Of a stretch of DNA of 64,000 nucleotides, positions 16,198 through 25,084 are shown in pieces. The notes beneath the pieces are model-generated. The model was not told the DNA's origin, ran no database searches, and was given only the letters and a program-made list of their open reading frames with translations. The position numbers and the translations under genes were made by a program. Position 1 is the first letter of the stretch. Every line of letters begins with the position of its first letter. This DNA is from Eikenella glucosivorans (GTDB taxonomy: Bacteria; Pseudomonadota; Gammaproteobacteria; Burkholderiales; Neisseriaceae): NCBI RefSeq assembly GCF_016025525.2, contig NZ_JACSGR010000008.1, forward strand, positions 1 to 64,000, in the 5' to 3' direction.

Positions 16198-16271
16198 AGG
16201 CTACCTGAAAATACGGCGCGGTGTTTGCACGCTTGGCATTTTTCAGGTAGCCATTGTGTTTCAGGTGGCCT
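16198..16271. repeat. DUS pair plus variant between hemD and hemX
   Basis: AGGCTACCTGAAAA at 16198 and TTTTCAGGTAGCC ending at 16252 form an inverted pair. TTTCAGGTGGCCT at 16259-16271 is a one-base variant that overlaps the hemD 3' end and supplies its stop codon. The pair could reduce read-through from hemD into hemXY. Confidence 0.8.
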
Positions 16272-17010
16272 GCGGCGGGTTTTGCCGTTCGGCAATTAAC
16301 GCGCTTTCCAGCTCTGCGGCCGAGTCGAGCAGGCGGATACGTGCCGCGCCGGCCTGGCTCAGGGCTTGGGCGATGCGCGGATGATGGGCGAAGTATAGCA
16401 AGGATTGCAGCCGCTGGGCGAGGCTTGCGGGCACGGCGGCAAACAGCAGGCGCACTTGTTCGGCGGAGGTAATCCAGGCGGCGGCGGGCTGCGCGGTGTG
16501 GAAAACCGCCCAATCGGGCTCAATCGGCAAGCGTTGGTAAATATCGGCGCAGGCTACCTGAAAACCGCGTTGGCACAGGGCGTCGGGCAGCAGATGGCGG
16601 CCGTGTGCGCCGCGGATAATCAGGATGCACGAGCCTTTGCCCAGCGTGTGCCACCAGGGCAGGGCGAGTACGGCTTCGCTGTCGTGGCCGCCCGGTGGGG
16701 AAATGATATTGGCGAAACCGGCTTGCCGCAGGGCTTGGGCGGTGCCGCCGCCTACGGCGATTTGCGGTTGGGTTAAATGCGAAAGGCTGCCTGAACATGC
16801 AGACAGGGCGGTTTCCACGGCGCTGGGGCTGATCCACACGACGGCCGCAGCCTGCTGCATCTGCGCGGGCAGCCCGGCCAGTGCGGTCGGTTCGGCGGCA
16901 ATGCGGATGAGCGGGAAGGGCACGGGCTGCCAGCCGGCGCGGCGGCACAGGGCGGCGTCGGCGGGAATGCGGGCGGCGGGGCGGATAAGGAGGAGGGTGG
17001 GGGTAGGCAT
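16261..17010 (-). CDS. hemD: uroporphyrinogen-III synthase
   Basis: It cyclises hydroxymethylbilane to uroporphyrinogen III, the branch point for heme and siroheme. The 249-residue protein has the weakly conserved two-domain HemD fold, with WISPSAVETAL near 60 and VGGGTAQALRQAG near 87 as the recognisable stretches. Identification is strengthened by the hemX-hemY genes directly downstream. A DUS at 16551 encodes FQVA inside the gene, and the final codons QAT-stop come from a variant DUS. hemC is not in the window. Confidence 0.88.
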   Translation of the reverse strand: MPTPTLLLIRPAARIPADAALCRRAGWQPVPFPLIRIAAEPTALAGLPAQMQQAAAVVWISPSAVETALSACSGSLSHLTQPQIAVGGGTAQALRQAGFANIISPPGGHDSEAVLALPWWHTLGKGSCILIIRGAHGRHLLPDALCQRGFQVACADIYQRLPIEPDWAVFHTAQPAAAWITSAEQVRLLFAAVPASLAQRLQSLLYFAHHPRIAQALSQAGAARIRLLDSAAELESALIAERQNPPQAT

Positions 17011-17341
17011 CGGCGGGGGTGGATGGGAAATGGTCGGCCTGATGTTTTCAGGTAGCCTTTGCGGCGCGGAAGGCTACCTGAAAATGTGGCGGGGTTTGCG
17101 GTTTATATTGAACGGTGCGCTAGGTTTTCAGGTGGCCTGAAACCTTGGCAGCATCCTGCTTCGCGGCGGCGGGTTTTATGAATGTAAACAATTCGATTGC
17201 TTGTGCTTGGCAATCAAGGATGGGTGTAAACCCACCCCATACGGCGTAAATCATACTGCAAAGGTTCGGCCTTCGGCATGGCGGAAGGCTACCTGAAAAA
17301 AGGGAGGATTGCCAAGCGGCATCCCTCCCTTGTGTCTGCGC
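17011..17341. other. intergenic region between lipoprotein gene and hemD
   Basis: It holds an inverted DUS pair (17045-17058 and 17071-17084), a variant TTTTCAGGTGGCCT at 17125-17138 and a DUS at 17286. A minus-strand terminator lies at 17295-17331. The remaining 130 bases show no coding or structural signal that I can recognise. Confidence 0.6.
17295..17331 (-). terminator. terminator after the 267-aa lipoprotein gene
   Basis: On the minus strand AAGGGAGG pairs with CCTCCCTT, followed by TTTT that continues into the adjacent DUS at 17286. It lies about 10 bp after the stop codon. Confidence 0.65.
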
Positions 17342-18145
17342 TTAGCGCACAGGCCTTATACCATCCTTGAGCGCAAAGGCTGCGAACGGCAAGACGATGG
17401 GCAAGGTAACGATATCGACTGCGGCGGTAAACGGGGTAACGAGGGCGCGCCCAACTGCGCCGGATACGTTCCTGCCCCTTCTGGTTACCGTGCTGCTGAT
17501 GGTAACGGGTATCGGCGTTTCAAAACGGTAGTCGTCTTTCATGCCGCCGGGGCGGGTGTAACGCTGGCCGCACACCCGGATGGTGCGGGCATAGCGGGAT
17601 TCGCCCCGGCTGTCGGCAACCTGCCTGAATTGCAGCCGTTCCAGCTCGGCGCGTTCGCGGCGGCGCTCGGCGGGGGAAAGGCGCGGGTTTTCTTGATAGA
17701 CCAAATCGAAATCCGCGCTGCAGAAGTGTTGCGCCGACGGGCTGCGGGCCGTCAGCCTGAAGCCTTCCCAAGGGCGGGTGCCGCAGCAGTTTTTGGGGTC
17801 GTTTGAGGGGTCGTACATTTGGAAGGGGCGGGACAGTTTGACGTCTAAAATCGCGCCCAAATCCACTTCCCGGGCGGTTTTGCCGCTTTCCGTCCTCGGG
17901 TCGGAGCCTTTATCCAGCACGTAGATATAGCGGTCGCCCAGCATTACGATGCTGTTGGGTACCAGTTGCCGGCTGTCTGGCTTGGCGCGGGCGAAGCCGA
18001 CCACGGTGTCTTGGTCGGTGTGGGTGGAGGTGGTGGTGGAGCCTTCCGAATCATACCCTTTCCATAAGAAGCCGGTGGCGCAGCCGTTGAGCAGCAGGAG
18101 GGCGGCGGTGAGGAGGAGGGGTTTCAACAGGGATTTTGCAAACAT
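17342..18145 (-). CDS. hypothetical lipoprotein
   Basis: This 267-residue protein starts at MFAKSLLKPLLL, with AAAGGATC upstream. A longer frame to 18211 lacks such a site. The lipobox LLNGC lies near residue 21. The mature part includes a paired-cysteine segment (NDPKNCCGTRPWEG), further cysteines (QHFCSADF, IRVCGQRY), and a hydrophobic stretch near the C-terminus (FTAAVDIVTLPIVLPFAAFAL). That stretch could insert in a membrane. I recognise no domain. Its neighbours do not suggest a pathway. Confidence 0.7.
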   Translation of the reverse strand: MFAKSLLKPLLLTAALLLLNGCATGFLWKGYDSEGSTTTSTHTDQDTVVGFARAKPDSRQLVPNSIVMLGDRYIYVLDKGSDPRTESGKTAREVDLGAILDVKLSRPFQMYDPSNDPKNCCGTRPWEGFRLTARSPSAQHFCSADFDLVYQENPRLSPAERRRERAELERLQFRQVADSRGESRYARTIRVCGQRYTRPGGMKDDYRFETPIPVTISSTVTRRGRNVSGAVGRALVTPFTAAVDIVTLPIVLPFAAFALKDGIRPVR

Positions 18146-18224
18146 GGCTTGATCCTTTGTTTGGATTGATGGGTGGTGTGGGCCGGAATGGCCGTTTGCG
18201 AATATTAACATTGCTTTGCGGTAA

Positions 18225-18419
18225 AGGCTACCTGAAAATAGCCGGCGGGCGGGATGCTGGATTTCAGGTAGCCTTTGTTGTTGCTGTAAATTTTCAGGTA
18301 GCCTGTTGGGGAGATAGGCTACCTGAAAATTGGAAAGGCGGATTGTTAATTGTTAGATGTGATGCAAGCTTGTTTATATTTTCAGGTAGCCTCTGCGGCT
18401 GTGGGAGGCTACCTGAAAA
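18225..18419. repeat. dense cluster of six DUS
   Basis: Within 195 bp there are six copies: forward at 18225, 18316 and 18406, reverse at 18262, 18291 and 18379. They form nested inverted pairs and fill nearly all of the gap between the lipoprotein gene and pgsA. No other signal is visible here. Confidence 0.9.
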
Positions 18420-18462
18420 TATGCGGGCTTCGGTGCGCTTATTGGCGGCGTGCGCGGAGTGT

Positions 18463-19053
18463 TCAGGCTGCCTCGGGCGGGCGGGGCTGTTTGAATTCTT
18501 TGGCGGCCATTTTGAGGTAGTAGAACATCGACCACAGGGTGAGCACGCAGGCGGCGAACATGAGGATGTTGCCCAGCCATATAAAGTCGAGGCCGAGGGC
18601 GGGCCAACTTTCCAACAGCAGCAGGGTGATGGCCACCATTTGGGCGGCGGTTTTGAATTTGCCTACGGTGGCCACGGCCACGCTGTTGCGTTTGCCCAGC
18701 TGCGCCATCCATTCGCGCAGGGCGGAGATGGTGATTTCGCGGCCGATGATGATGATGGCGTAGATGGCCCAAGTGCGATCGAGCTTCACCAGCAGGATGA
18801 GGGCGACGGCCACCATGAGTTTGTCGGCCACGGGGTCGAGGAATGCGCCGAAATCGGAGGTTTGCTGCCATTTGCGGGCGAGGTAGCCGTCGAACCAGTC
18901 GGTGACGGCGGCGAGCACGAACAGGGCGGCGGCGCACCAGTTGATGGTTTGCATATCCACCTGCCAGGCCGCCGGCAGGTAGAACAAGGCGGTGAACAGG
19001 GGGATCATGATGATGCGCGACCAGGTGAGCAGGATGGGGACGTTCCACGGCAT
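18463..19053 (-). CDS. pgsA: CDP-diacylglycerol--glycerol-3-phosphate 3-phosphatidyltransferase
   Basis: This inner-membrane enzyme makes phosphatidylglycerol phosphate, the first step to phosphatidylglycerol and cardiolipin. The 196-residue protein has about five transmembrane helices and the CDP-alcohol phosphatidyltransferase motif DWFDGYLARK followed by DFGAFLDPVADK, which supplies the four aspartates. It starts 21 bp after the uvrC stop; the uvrC-pgsA pairing is common in proteobacteria and implies cotranscription. Confidence 0.95.
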   Translation of the reverse strand: MPWNVPILLTWSRIIMIPLFTALFYLPAAWQVDMQTINWCAAALFVLAAVTDWFDGYLARKWQQTSDFGAFLDPVADKLMVAVALILLVKLDRTWAIYAIIIIGREITISALREWMAQLGKRNSVAVATVGKFKTAAQMVAITLLLLESWPALGLDFIWLGNILMFAACVLTLWSMFYYLKMAAKEFKQPRPPEAA

Positions 19054-19074
19054 ATTGTTGTCTCTTTTATGGTT

Positions 19075-20904
19075 TTAGTGATGCAGGGCATCGTAGATTT
19101 TTTCGGCGAGGGCGCGGCTGATGCCTTCGGTTTGCGCCAGGTCGTCGATGCTGGCGGCCTGGATGCCGCGCAGGCCGCCGAAGCGGGTGAGCAGGCTGCG
19201 GCGGCGTTTGTCGCCCACGCCGGGGATTTCGGCCAGTGAGGAGGTGACGCGGGCTTTGCCGCGCTTGCGGCGGTGGCCGGTGATGGCGAAGCGGTGCGAT
19301 TCGTCGCGCACGGTTTGCAAGAGGTGCAGTGCGGGGTGGTGCGGCGGCAGCTGCATGGTGGTGCCCAGGTGGGGAATAATCAGTTCCTCGAGCCCGGCTT
19401 TGCGCTCGGGGCCTTTGGCGATGCCGACCATGGGCAGGTGGATGCCCAAATCCTGCCACACTTGCTGCGCCATGCCCACTTGGCCTTTGCCGCCGTCGAT
19501 GAGCACCAAATCGGGCCATTTGCCGTCTTCGTCGTTGCCTTCGGCGAGCTTGCCGTAGCGGCGGGTGAGCACTTCGCGCATGGCGGCGTAATCGTCGCCG
19601 GGCTGGGCGGTTTTGATGTTGTAGCGGCGGTATTGGTCGGGGCGCATGCTTTCGTTTTCATACACGACACAGGAGGCGACGGTGGCTTCACCCTGGGTGT
19701 GGCTGATGTCGAAACATTCGATGCGGCCGAGTTCGGCACTGTTGATCTGCAACAGTTCGGCCAGGGATTGGATGCGTTGTTGCTGGTTTTGGTTTTGCTG
19801 CTGTTGTTGCCGCAGGGCGAGCAGGGCATTTTGTTCGGCCATTTGCAGCCATACGCGGCGTTCGCCGGTGGTTTTGGAAACGAAGCGGATTTGTTTGCCT
19901 TGTTCTGCTATCAGGGCTGCTTGCAGGTTTTCAGGTAGCCTGAAGTTGCTGATGATGATGTCGGGCTTGTCGCGGCCGAGGTAATGCTGGGCGGCAAAGG
20001 CTTCACCGTATTCGGCAGGCTCTTCGGGCGCGGTGTGACGGCTGTCGGGGAAAAAGCTTTTTTCGCCCACGCGCCGGCCGTTGCGGATGCTGACCCAGTG
20101 GATGCAGATGCCGCCTTGTTCGGCGGCGAGGGCGAGGATGTCGATGTTGTGGGCGGCGTGGGGGTTGTTGCTGTCAATAAATTGCTGGCTCTGGATTTTA
20201 CCCAAGGCTTGGATTTGGTCGCGGTAGCGGGCGGCGTGTTCGAAATCGAGCTCGGCGGCGGCTTGCTGCATCTTGGCGGTGAGGTTGTGCAGCAGGCTGT
20301 CGGTTTTGCCGTTGAGGAAGGTGACGGCCTGCTCGACGCTGGCGCGGTAGTCTTCCTGCGAAATATGGCCGACGCAGGGGGCGGAGCAGCGTTTGATTTG
20401 GGCGAGCAGGCAGGGGCGGTCGCGGTGTTCGAACACGCTGTCTTCGCAGGTGCGCAGCAGGAAAACTTTTTGCAAAATCTGAATGCTATCGCGCACGGCG
20501 TAGCTGTTGGGGTAGGGGCCGAAGTATTGGTTGGGCTTTTTCAAGCTGCCGCGGTAGTAGGCCATCTGAGGGAAGGGGTGGCCGGTGATCATCAAATAAG
20601 GATAGGATTTATCGTCGCGAAACAGGATATTGTATTTGGGCGACAGGGCTTTGATGAAGTTGTTTTCCAGAATCAGTGCTTCGGTTTCGGAGCGGGTAAC
20701 CGTGATTTCGATATTGGCAATCTGCCGCACCATCAGGGCAATGCGCGGGGACAGGTCGTTTTTCTGGAAATAGCTGCTCACGCGGCGCTTGAGGTTCACC
20801 GCTTTGCCGACATACAAAACCTGCCCGTCCTTGTCCAAAAAGCGGTAAACGCCGGGCAGGTTGGGCAGGTTGCCGATGAGGGTGTTCGGATCGAAATCAG
20901 ACAT
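19075..20904 (-). CDS. uvrC: excinuclease ABC subunit C
   Basis: UvrC makes both incisions around bulky lesions in nucleotide excision repair. The 609-residue protein has the GIY-YIG nuclease domain at the N-terminus (GVYRFLDKDGQVLYVGKA), a UvrB-binding UVR domain near 200, the RNase H-like C-terminal nuclease (ECFDISHTQGE, LVLIDGGKGQ), and tandem helix-hairpin-helix motifs at the end (LAEIPGVGDKRRRSLLTRFG). RLPEN near residue 325 is DUS-encoded (19928-19941). The DUF4124 gene lies upstream in the same direction, 76 bp away. Confidence 0.96.
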   Translation of the reverse strand: MSDFDPNTLIGNLPNLPGVYRFLDKDGQVLYVGKAVNLKRRVSSYFQKNDLSPRIALMVRQIANIEITVTRSETEALILENNFIKALSPKYNILFRDDKSYPYLMITGHPFPQMAYYRGSLKKPNQYFGPYPNSYAVRDSIQILQKVFLLRTCEDSVFEHRDRPCLLAQIKRCSAPCVGHISQEDYRASVEQAVTFLNGKTDSLLHNLTAKMQQAAAELDFEHAARYRDQIQALGKIQSQQFIDSNNPHAAHNIDILALAAEQGGICIHWVSIRNGRRVGEKSFFPDSRHTAPEEPAEYGEAFAAQHYLGRDKPDIIISNFRLPENLQAALIAEQGKQIRFVSKTTGERRVWLQMAEQNALLALRQQQQQNQNQQQRIQSLAELLQINSAELGRIECFDISHTQGEATVASCVVYENESMRPDQYRRYNIKTAQPGDDYAAMREVLTRRYGKLAEGNDEDGKWPDLVLIDGGKGQVGMAQQVWQDLGIHLPMVGIAKGPERKAGLEELIIPHLGTTMQLPPHHPALHLLQTVRDESHRFAITGHRRKRGKARVTSSLAEIPGVGDKRRRSLLTRFGGLRGIQAASIDDLAQTEGISRALAEKIYDALHH

Positions 20905-20980
20905 GGCCGGATGAAGGTCGGGAATGTTGCGGCAGACCGAAACGGCCGGCTGAATCGAAGCCGGAAGGTTTGGTTGGCCT

Positions 20981-21451
20981 TTAGTTGCAGTATTGGTTGA
21001 CGTTGTTTTGGTATTGCTGTACCAGCTGTTCGCGGTTTTGGATGCGGGCGGTTTGCGCGTGTTGCAGGTTCAGCTTAGCCACATTGCAGTTGCTGGCGCG
21101 GGCGGCTTCGTTTTGTTCTTGCACTTTGCGGTTAGCATCTTCGGTGGCTTTGTTTTCTTCCATCTGTTTCTGGTTGGCCATGGCTTGCAGATCAGCGGCG
21201 GAAATTTCGCCGGTGTTGTTTTGCACCTGCGGCAGCTGGTTTTGCTGCTGGCTGACAGGAGCGGCGGCCGGGCGGGAGGTTTGTGTGCGCACGTTTACAA
21301 TGTTGCTGGTAGCCGGGGTAAGGTTTCTCGGCACGTCGGAATAGTTGGAAACGCGGCCGGTTTTCCATTCATACACGTCTTCGGCCATCAGGCTACCTGA
21401 AAACAGCATTGCCGCTGCACAGGCGGCCAAAAGAGATAATTTTTTATTCAT
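20981..21451 (-). CDS. secreted DUF4124 domain protein
   Basis: The start chosen is MNKKLSLLAACAAAMLFSG, giving 156 residues; GGGAAG lies upstream, and the longer frame to 21568 adds non-signal sequence. A signal peptide (about 1-23) is followed by the DUF4124 motif (DVYEWKTGRVSNYSDVPRN), then a Gln/Asn-rich helical tail. DUF4124 proteins are periplasmic and of unknown role. FSGSL within the signal peptide is encoded by a complete DUS at 21390, so the uptake sequence doubles as export-signal coding. Confidence 0.82.
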   Translation of the reverse strand: MNKKLSLLAACAAAMLFSGSLMAEDVYEWKTGRVSNYSDVPRNLTPATSNIVNVRTQTSRPAAAPVSQQQNQLPQVQNNTGEISAADLQAMANQKQMEENKATEDANRKVQEQNEAARASNCNVAKLNLQHAQTARIQNREQLVQQYQNNVNQYCN

Positions 21452-21551
21452 TTGGAAGTCTTCCCGTTGAGTATGGTTACACAATCGGTTTTCATTGTAC
21501 TTCAAATAATATCGGCCTGTCATGCCTGAAGCGGATTTGTGCTGGGGGAGC

Positions 21552-21580
21552 TTACTAAATGCCGGCAATTTTGCTACAAT
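21552..21580 (+). promoter_or_regulatory. candidate promoter of guaB
   Basis: TTACTA (21552-21557) and TACAAT (21575-21580) are 17 bp apart and about 40 bp upstream of the guaB start codon. Assigned by consensus only. Confidence 0.4.
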
Positions 21581-21619
21581 GCCGCCGCATTATTAGCAAC
21601 CGAAGAGAAGGTTATAATC

Positions 21620-23086
21620 ATGCGAATCGTTGAAAAAGCCTACACCTTTGACGATGTATTGCTTGTTCCCGCCCATTCCCAAGTGCTGCCCAAGCACGTC
21701 TCGCTGCAAACGCAGCTCACCCGCGATATCCCCCTGAACTTGCCGCTGATTTCCGCTGCTATGGACACGGTTACGGAAGCACGCCTGGCCATTTCCATGG
21801 CGCAGGAAGGCGGTATTGGCATCATCCATAAGAATATGAGCATCAAGCGCCAGGCCGAGGCCGTGGCTAAAGTGAAACGCCACGAGAGCGGCGTGGTGAA
21901 AGACCCGGTAACGATTGCGCCGGAAATGCTGATCGGCCAGCTTCTGGAGATGCGGGCGCAGCGCAAGCGGCAGATGTCCGGGCTGCCGGTGGTGCAGAAC
22001 GGCAAGCTGGTGGGTTTGGTGACCAACCGCGATTTGCGCTTTGAAACCCGCCTCGACCAGCCGGTGTCCGCCATCATGACGCCCAGATCGCAATTGGTTA
22101 CCGTGCCGGAGGGCACCAGCATTGAAGACGCGCGCGAACTGATGCACCAGCATAAGGTCGAGCGCGTTTTGGTTGTGAACGGGCAAGACGAGCTGCGCGG
22201 GCTGATTACCGTGCGCGATATTTTGAAAACCACCGAGTTTCCGCGTGCCAACAAGGATAACGACGGCCGTTTGCGCGTGGGTGCGGCGGTGGGCGTGGGC
22301 CCGGAAACCGACGAGCGCGTGGCCGCTTTGGTGGCTGCTGGGGTGGACGTGGTGGTGGTGGACACCGCACACGGCCACAGCCAGGGTGTGCTCGACCGCG
22401 TTAAATGGGTGAAGAAACATTTCCCGCAGGTGCAGGTGATCGGCGGCAACATCGCCACCGCGCAGGCGGCGCGCGATTTGGTGGCCGCCGGGGCAGACGC
22501 AGTGAAAGTGGGCATCGGCCCGGGCTCTATCTGCACCACCCGCATTGTGGCCGGCGTGGGCGTGCCGCAGCTGACGGCCATTCACAATGTGGCCGAAGCG
22601 CTCAAAGGCACCGGCGTGCCGCTGATTGCCGACGGCGGCATCCGCTTCTCCGGCGACGTGGCCAAAGCCTTGGCGGCCGGGGCTTCCACCGTGATGCTGG
22701 GCGGCATGTTTGCCGGCACCGACGAAGCGCCGGGCGAAATCGAACTCTATCAGGGACGTTCTTATAAATCCTACCGAGGCATGGGCTCGCTGGGCGCGAT
22801 GAGCCAGGGCTCTTCCGACCGCTATTTCCAAGACAAGCAAGACAGCGCCGACAAATATGTGCCCGAGGGCATTGAAGGCCGCGTGCCGTATAAAGGCCCG
22901 ATTGTGAATATTATTCACCAGCTTGTTGGCGGCCTGCGCTCCAGCATGGGTTACCTCGGCTGCGGCAGCATTGCCGAGATGCATGAAAAAGCCGAGTTTG
23001 TGGAAATCACCGCCGCCGGCATGAGCGAATCGCACGTGCACGATGTGCAGATTACGAAGGAAGCGCCGAACTACCACGTGCGCTGA
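21620..23086 (+). CDS. guaB: inosine-5'-monophosphate dehydrogenase
   Basis: It oxidises IMP to XMP with NAD+, the rate-limiting step of guanine nucleotide synthesis. From the ATG at 21620 (GAGAAGG upstream) the protein has 488 residues. It contains the N-terminal barrel half, two CBS domains (about 95-215), and the catalytic loop GPGSICTTRIVAGVG with the nucleophilic cysteine. The flap region YRGMGSLGAM and the C-terminal K+ site follow. The longer frame from 21539 adds 27 residues with no family support. A strong antisense frame over the whole gene is a codon-usage shadow. Confidence 0.97.
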   Translation: MRIVEKAYTFDDVLLVPAHSQVLPKHVSLQTQLTRDIPLNLPLISAAMDTVTEARLAISMAQEGGIGIIHKNMSIKRQAEAVAKVKRHESGVVKDPVTIAPEMLIGQLLEMRAQRKRQMSGLPVVQNGKLVGLVTNRDLRFETRLDQPVSAIMTPRSQLVTVPEGTSIEDARELMHQHKVERVLVVNGQDELRGLITVRDILKTTEFPRANKDNDGRLRVGAAVGVGPETDERVAALVAAGVDVVVVDTAHGHSQGVLDRVKWVKKHFPQVQVIGGNIATAQAARDLVAAGADAVKVGIGPGSICTTRIVAGVGVPQLTAIHNVAEALKGTGVPLIADGGIRFSGDVAKALAAGASTVMLGGMFAGTDEAPGEIELYQGRSYKSYRGMGSLGAMSQGSSDRYFQDKQDSADKYVPEGIEGRVPYKGPIVNIIHQLVGGLRSSMGYLGCGSIAEMHEKAEFVEITAAGMSESHVHDVQITKEAPNYHVR

Positions 23087-23095
23087 TGTGATGTG

Positions 23096-23197
23096 AGGCT
23101 ACCTGAAAATACGGCATGCTGTTTTTCAGGTAGCCTTTTGCAGCGGCAAACCGATATGAGGCTACCTGAAAAATCCGAATCGCTTTTCAGGTAGCCT
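23096..23197. repeat. two inverted DUS pairs after guaB
   Basis: Pairs at 23096-23109/23123-23136 and 23159-23173/23184-23197. They lie in the short gap before fabD. Either pair can fold into a hairpin that could end guaB transcription. Confidence 0.88.
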
Positions 23198-23245
23198 GTA
23201 TGATGCCAACACACTCTCCCTCTCTTTATCAGATAAGGAAACCCC

Positions 23246-24172
23246 ATGTCTTTTGCCTTTTTCTTTCCCGGCCAAGGCTCGCAGAGCCTGAACATGATGG
23301 CCGGCTTCGACGGCGTATCCGTGGTGCGCCAAACTTTTGACGAAGCCTCCGCCGCGCTGAATCAGGATTTGTGGGCGATGATGAACGGCGAAGACGCCGC
23401 CCTCATCGGCCAAACCGTGAACACCCAGCCGCTGATGCTGGCCGCCGGTGTGGCCACTTACCGCGCCTATCTCGAAGCAGGCGGCAAAGCGCCCGCCGCC
23501 GTGGCCGGGCACAGCTTGGGCGAATACAGCGCCTTGGTGGCCGCCGGCAGCCTGGATTTTGCCGATGCCGTGCGCCTGGTGCGCCTGCGCGCCGAGCTGA
23601 TGCAGTCGGCCGTGCCGCAGGGGCAGGGCGCGATGGCCGCCGTGTTGGGCTTGGAAGACGATGCCGTGCGCCAGGTTTGCGCCGCTGCCGCGCAAGGGCA
23701 GGTGGTGGAGGCAGTGAACTTCAATTCGCCCGGCCAGGTGGTGATTGCGGGCGACGCGGCCGCGGTGGAACGCGCCATGGCCGCCGCCAAGGAAGCCGGT
23801 GCTAAACGCGCGCTGCCGCTACCCGTGTCGGTGCCTTCGCATTGTAGCCTGATGAAACCCGCTGCCGAAAAGCTGGCCGCCGCGCTGCAAAACGTGGCTT
23901 TGCAGGCGCCGCAAATCCGCGTGGTGAACAATGTGGATGTGGCTTCTTATGCCGACCCGGCGCAAATCAAAGATGCGCTGGTGCGCCAGCTCTACAGCCC
24001 GGTGCGCTGGACGGAAACCGTGGCGCTCCTGGTGCGCGAAGACCTTGCCGAATCTGCCGAGTGCGGGCCGGGCAAAGTGTTGGCCGGCCTGGCCAAACGC
24101 ATCGACAAAGCCGCCGCGTGCGCCGCGCTCACCTCGCAGGAAGCGGTGGACGCGTTTGTCGCCGCGCATTGA
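23246..24172 (+). CDS. fabD: malonyl-CoA:ACP transacylase
   Basis: It loads malonyl groups onto acyl carrier protein for fatty-acid elongation. The 308-residue protein shows the N-terminal FFPGQGSQ motif, the active-site serine in GHSLGEYSAL (residue about 92) and the catalytic histidine in SVPSHCSLM. The next gene, fabG, belongs to the same pathway, 70 bp downstream. An inverted DUS pair lies directly at the stop codon, so some transcripts may end between the two. Confidence 0.96.
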   Translation: MSFAFFFPGQGSQSLNMMAGFDGVSVVRQTFDEASAALNQDLWAMMNGEDAALIGQTVNTQPLMLAAGVATYRAYLEAGGKAPAAVAGHSLGEYSALVAAGSLDFADAVRLVRLRAELMQSAVPQGQGAMAAVLGLEDDAVRQVCAAAAQGQVVEAVNFNSPGQVVIAGDAAAVERAMAAAKEAGAKRALPLPVSVPSHCSLMKPAAEKLAAALQNVALQAPQIRVVNNVDVASYADPAQIKDALVRQLYSPVRWTETVALLVREDLAESAECGPGKVLAGLAKRIDKAAACAALTSQEAVDAFVAAH

Positions 24173-24210
24173 TTTTCAGGTAGCCTCAAACGCTTAGAGG
24201 CTACCTGAAA
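24173..24210. repeat. inverted DUS pair between fabD and fabG
   Basis: TTTTCAGGTAGCCT at 24173 begins at the base after the fabD stop; AGGCTACCTGAAA ends at 24210. The loop is 11 bases. Confidence 0.88.
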
Positions 24211-24240
24211 CCCCATTTCCCACTGAAAAGGAATCCCAAT

Positions 24241-24987
24241 ATGCTTACCCAAAATCTCTCTCAGAAAATTGCCTTGGTTACCGGGGCTTCGCGCGGCATC
24301 GGCGCGGCCATTGCCGCCACGCTGGCGCAGGCAGGCGCTACCGTTATCGGTACCGCTATTACCGAAGAAAGTGCCGCCGCCGTCGGCCGGCAGTTGGCGC
24401 AATGGCAGGGGCATGGCCGCGTGCTGGAAATCAACGAAGCAAACAGCATTGAAAACCTGATTGCCGGCATCGAAAAAGAGTTTGGCAAATTAGACATCTT
24501 GGTGAACAATGCCGGCATCACTCGCGATAACTTATTGATGCGCATGAAAGAAGAAGAGTGGGACGATATCATGCAGGTTAATCTCAAATCCGTGTTCCGC
24601 GCCAGTAAAGCCGTGTTGCGCGGCATGATGAAGCAGCGCGGCGGCCGCATCATCAGCATCACCTCCGTGGTGGGCGCCATGGGCAACGCCGGCCAGAGCA
24701 ACTATGCCGCTGCCAAAGCGGGCCTCATCGGCTTTTCCAAATCCCTGGCGCGCGAAGTGGGCAGCCGCGGCATTACTGTCAACTGCGTGGCTCCCGGCTT
24801 CATCGATACCGCCATGACCCAAGCCTTGCCGGAAGAAGTCCGCGCCGCGTTCACCGCCCAAACTTCACTGGGCAAATTCGGCGAAGCAGACGATGTGGCC
24901 GCCGCCGTGTTGTTCCTCGCCTCCGAGCAGGCGCGCTACATCACCGGTCAAACCCTGCATGTGAACGGCGGTATGCTGATGCCTTAA
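24241..24987 (+). CDS. fabG: 3-oxoacyl-ACP reductase
   Basis: It reduces 3-oxoacyl-ACP with NADPH in the fatty-acid cycle. The 248-residue short-chain dehydrogenase has the cofactor motif TGASRGIGAA (15-24), NNAG near 90, the catalytic Ser in ITSVVGAMG and the Tyr-Lys pair in YAAAKAG. The C-terminal GGM and length are typical. AAAAGGAATCCC is the ribosome-binding region. Confidence 0.96.
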   Translation: MLTQNLSQKIALVTGASRGIGAAIAATLAQAGATVIGTAITEESAAAVGRQLAQWQGHGRVLEINEANSIENLIAGIEKEFGKLDILVNNAGITRDNLLMRMKEEEWDDIMQVNLKSVFRASKAVLRGMMKQRGGRIISITSVVGAMGNAGQSNYAAAKAGLIGFSKSLAREVGSRGITVNCVAPGFIDTAMTQALPEEVRAAFTAQTSLGKFGEADDVAAAVLFLASEQARYITGQTLHVNGGMLMP

Positions 24988-25004
24988 GCTGCAGGGCAGC
25001 CATA

Positions 25005-25045
25005 TTTTCAGGTAGCCTGCCGCAGGGCATTAGGCTACCTGAAAA
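25005..25045. repeat. inverted DUS pair after fabG
   Basis: TTTTCAGGTAGCCT at 25005-25018 and AGGCTACCTGAAAA at 25032-25045, with a 13-base spacer. It lies between fabG and dut. Confidence 0.88.
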
Positions 25046-25084
25046 TTTATTTTCTTTGAAATTCAAATCGTTATAGAGGAAGTC

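Noticed and set aside
18225..18419. Regular repeats resembling a CRISPR array
   Set aside because: The repeats are 13-14-bp DUS in both orientations with irregular spacers; there are no cas genes and no constant repeat length.
21593..23077. 494-codon open frame antisense to guaB
   Set aside because: The plus-strand frame is an unmistakable IMP dehydrogenase. The antisense frame is His/Gly/Ala-rich with no motif, a shadow caused by GC-rich third positions.
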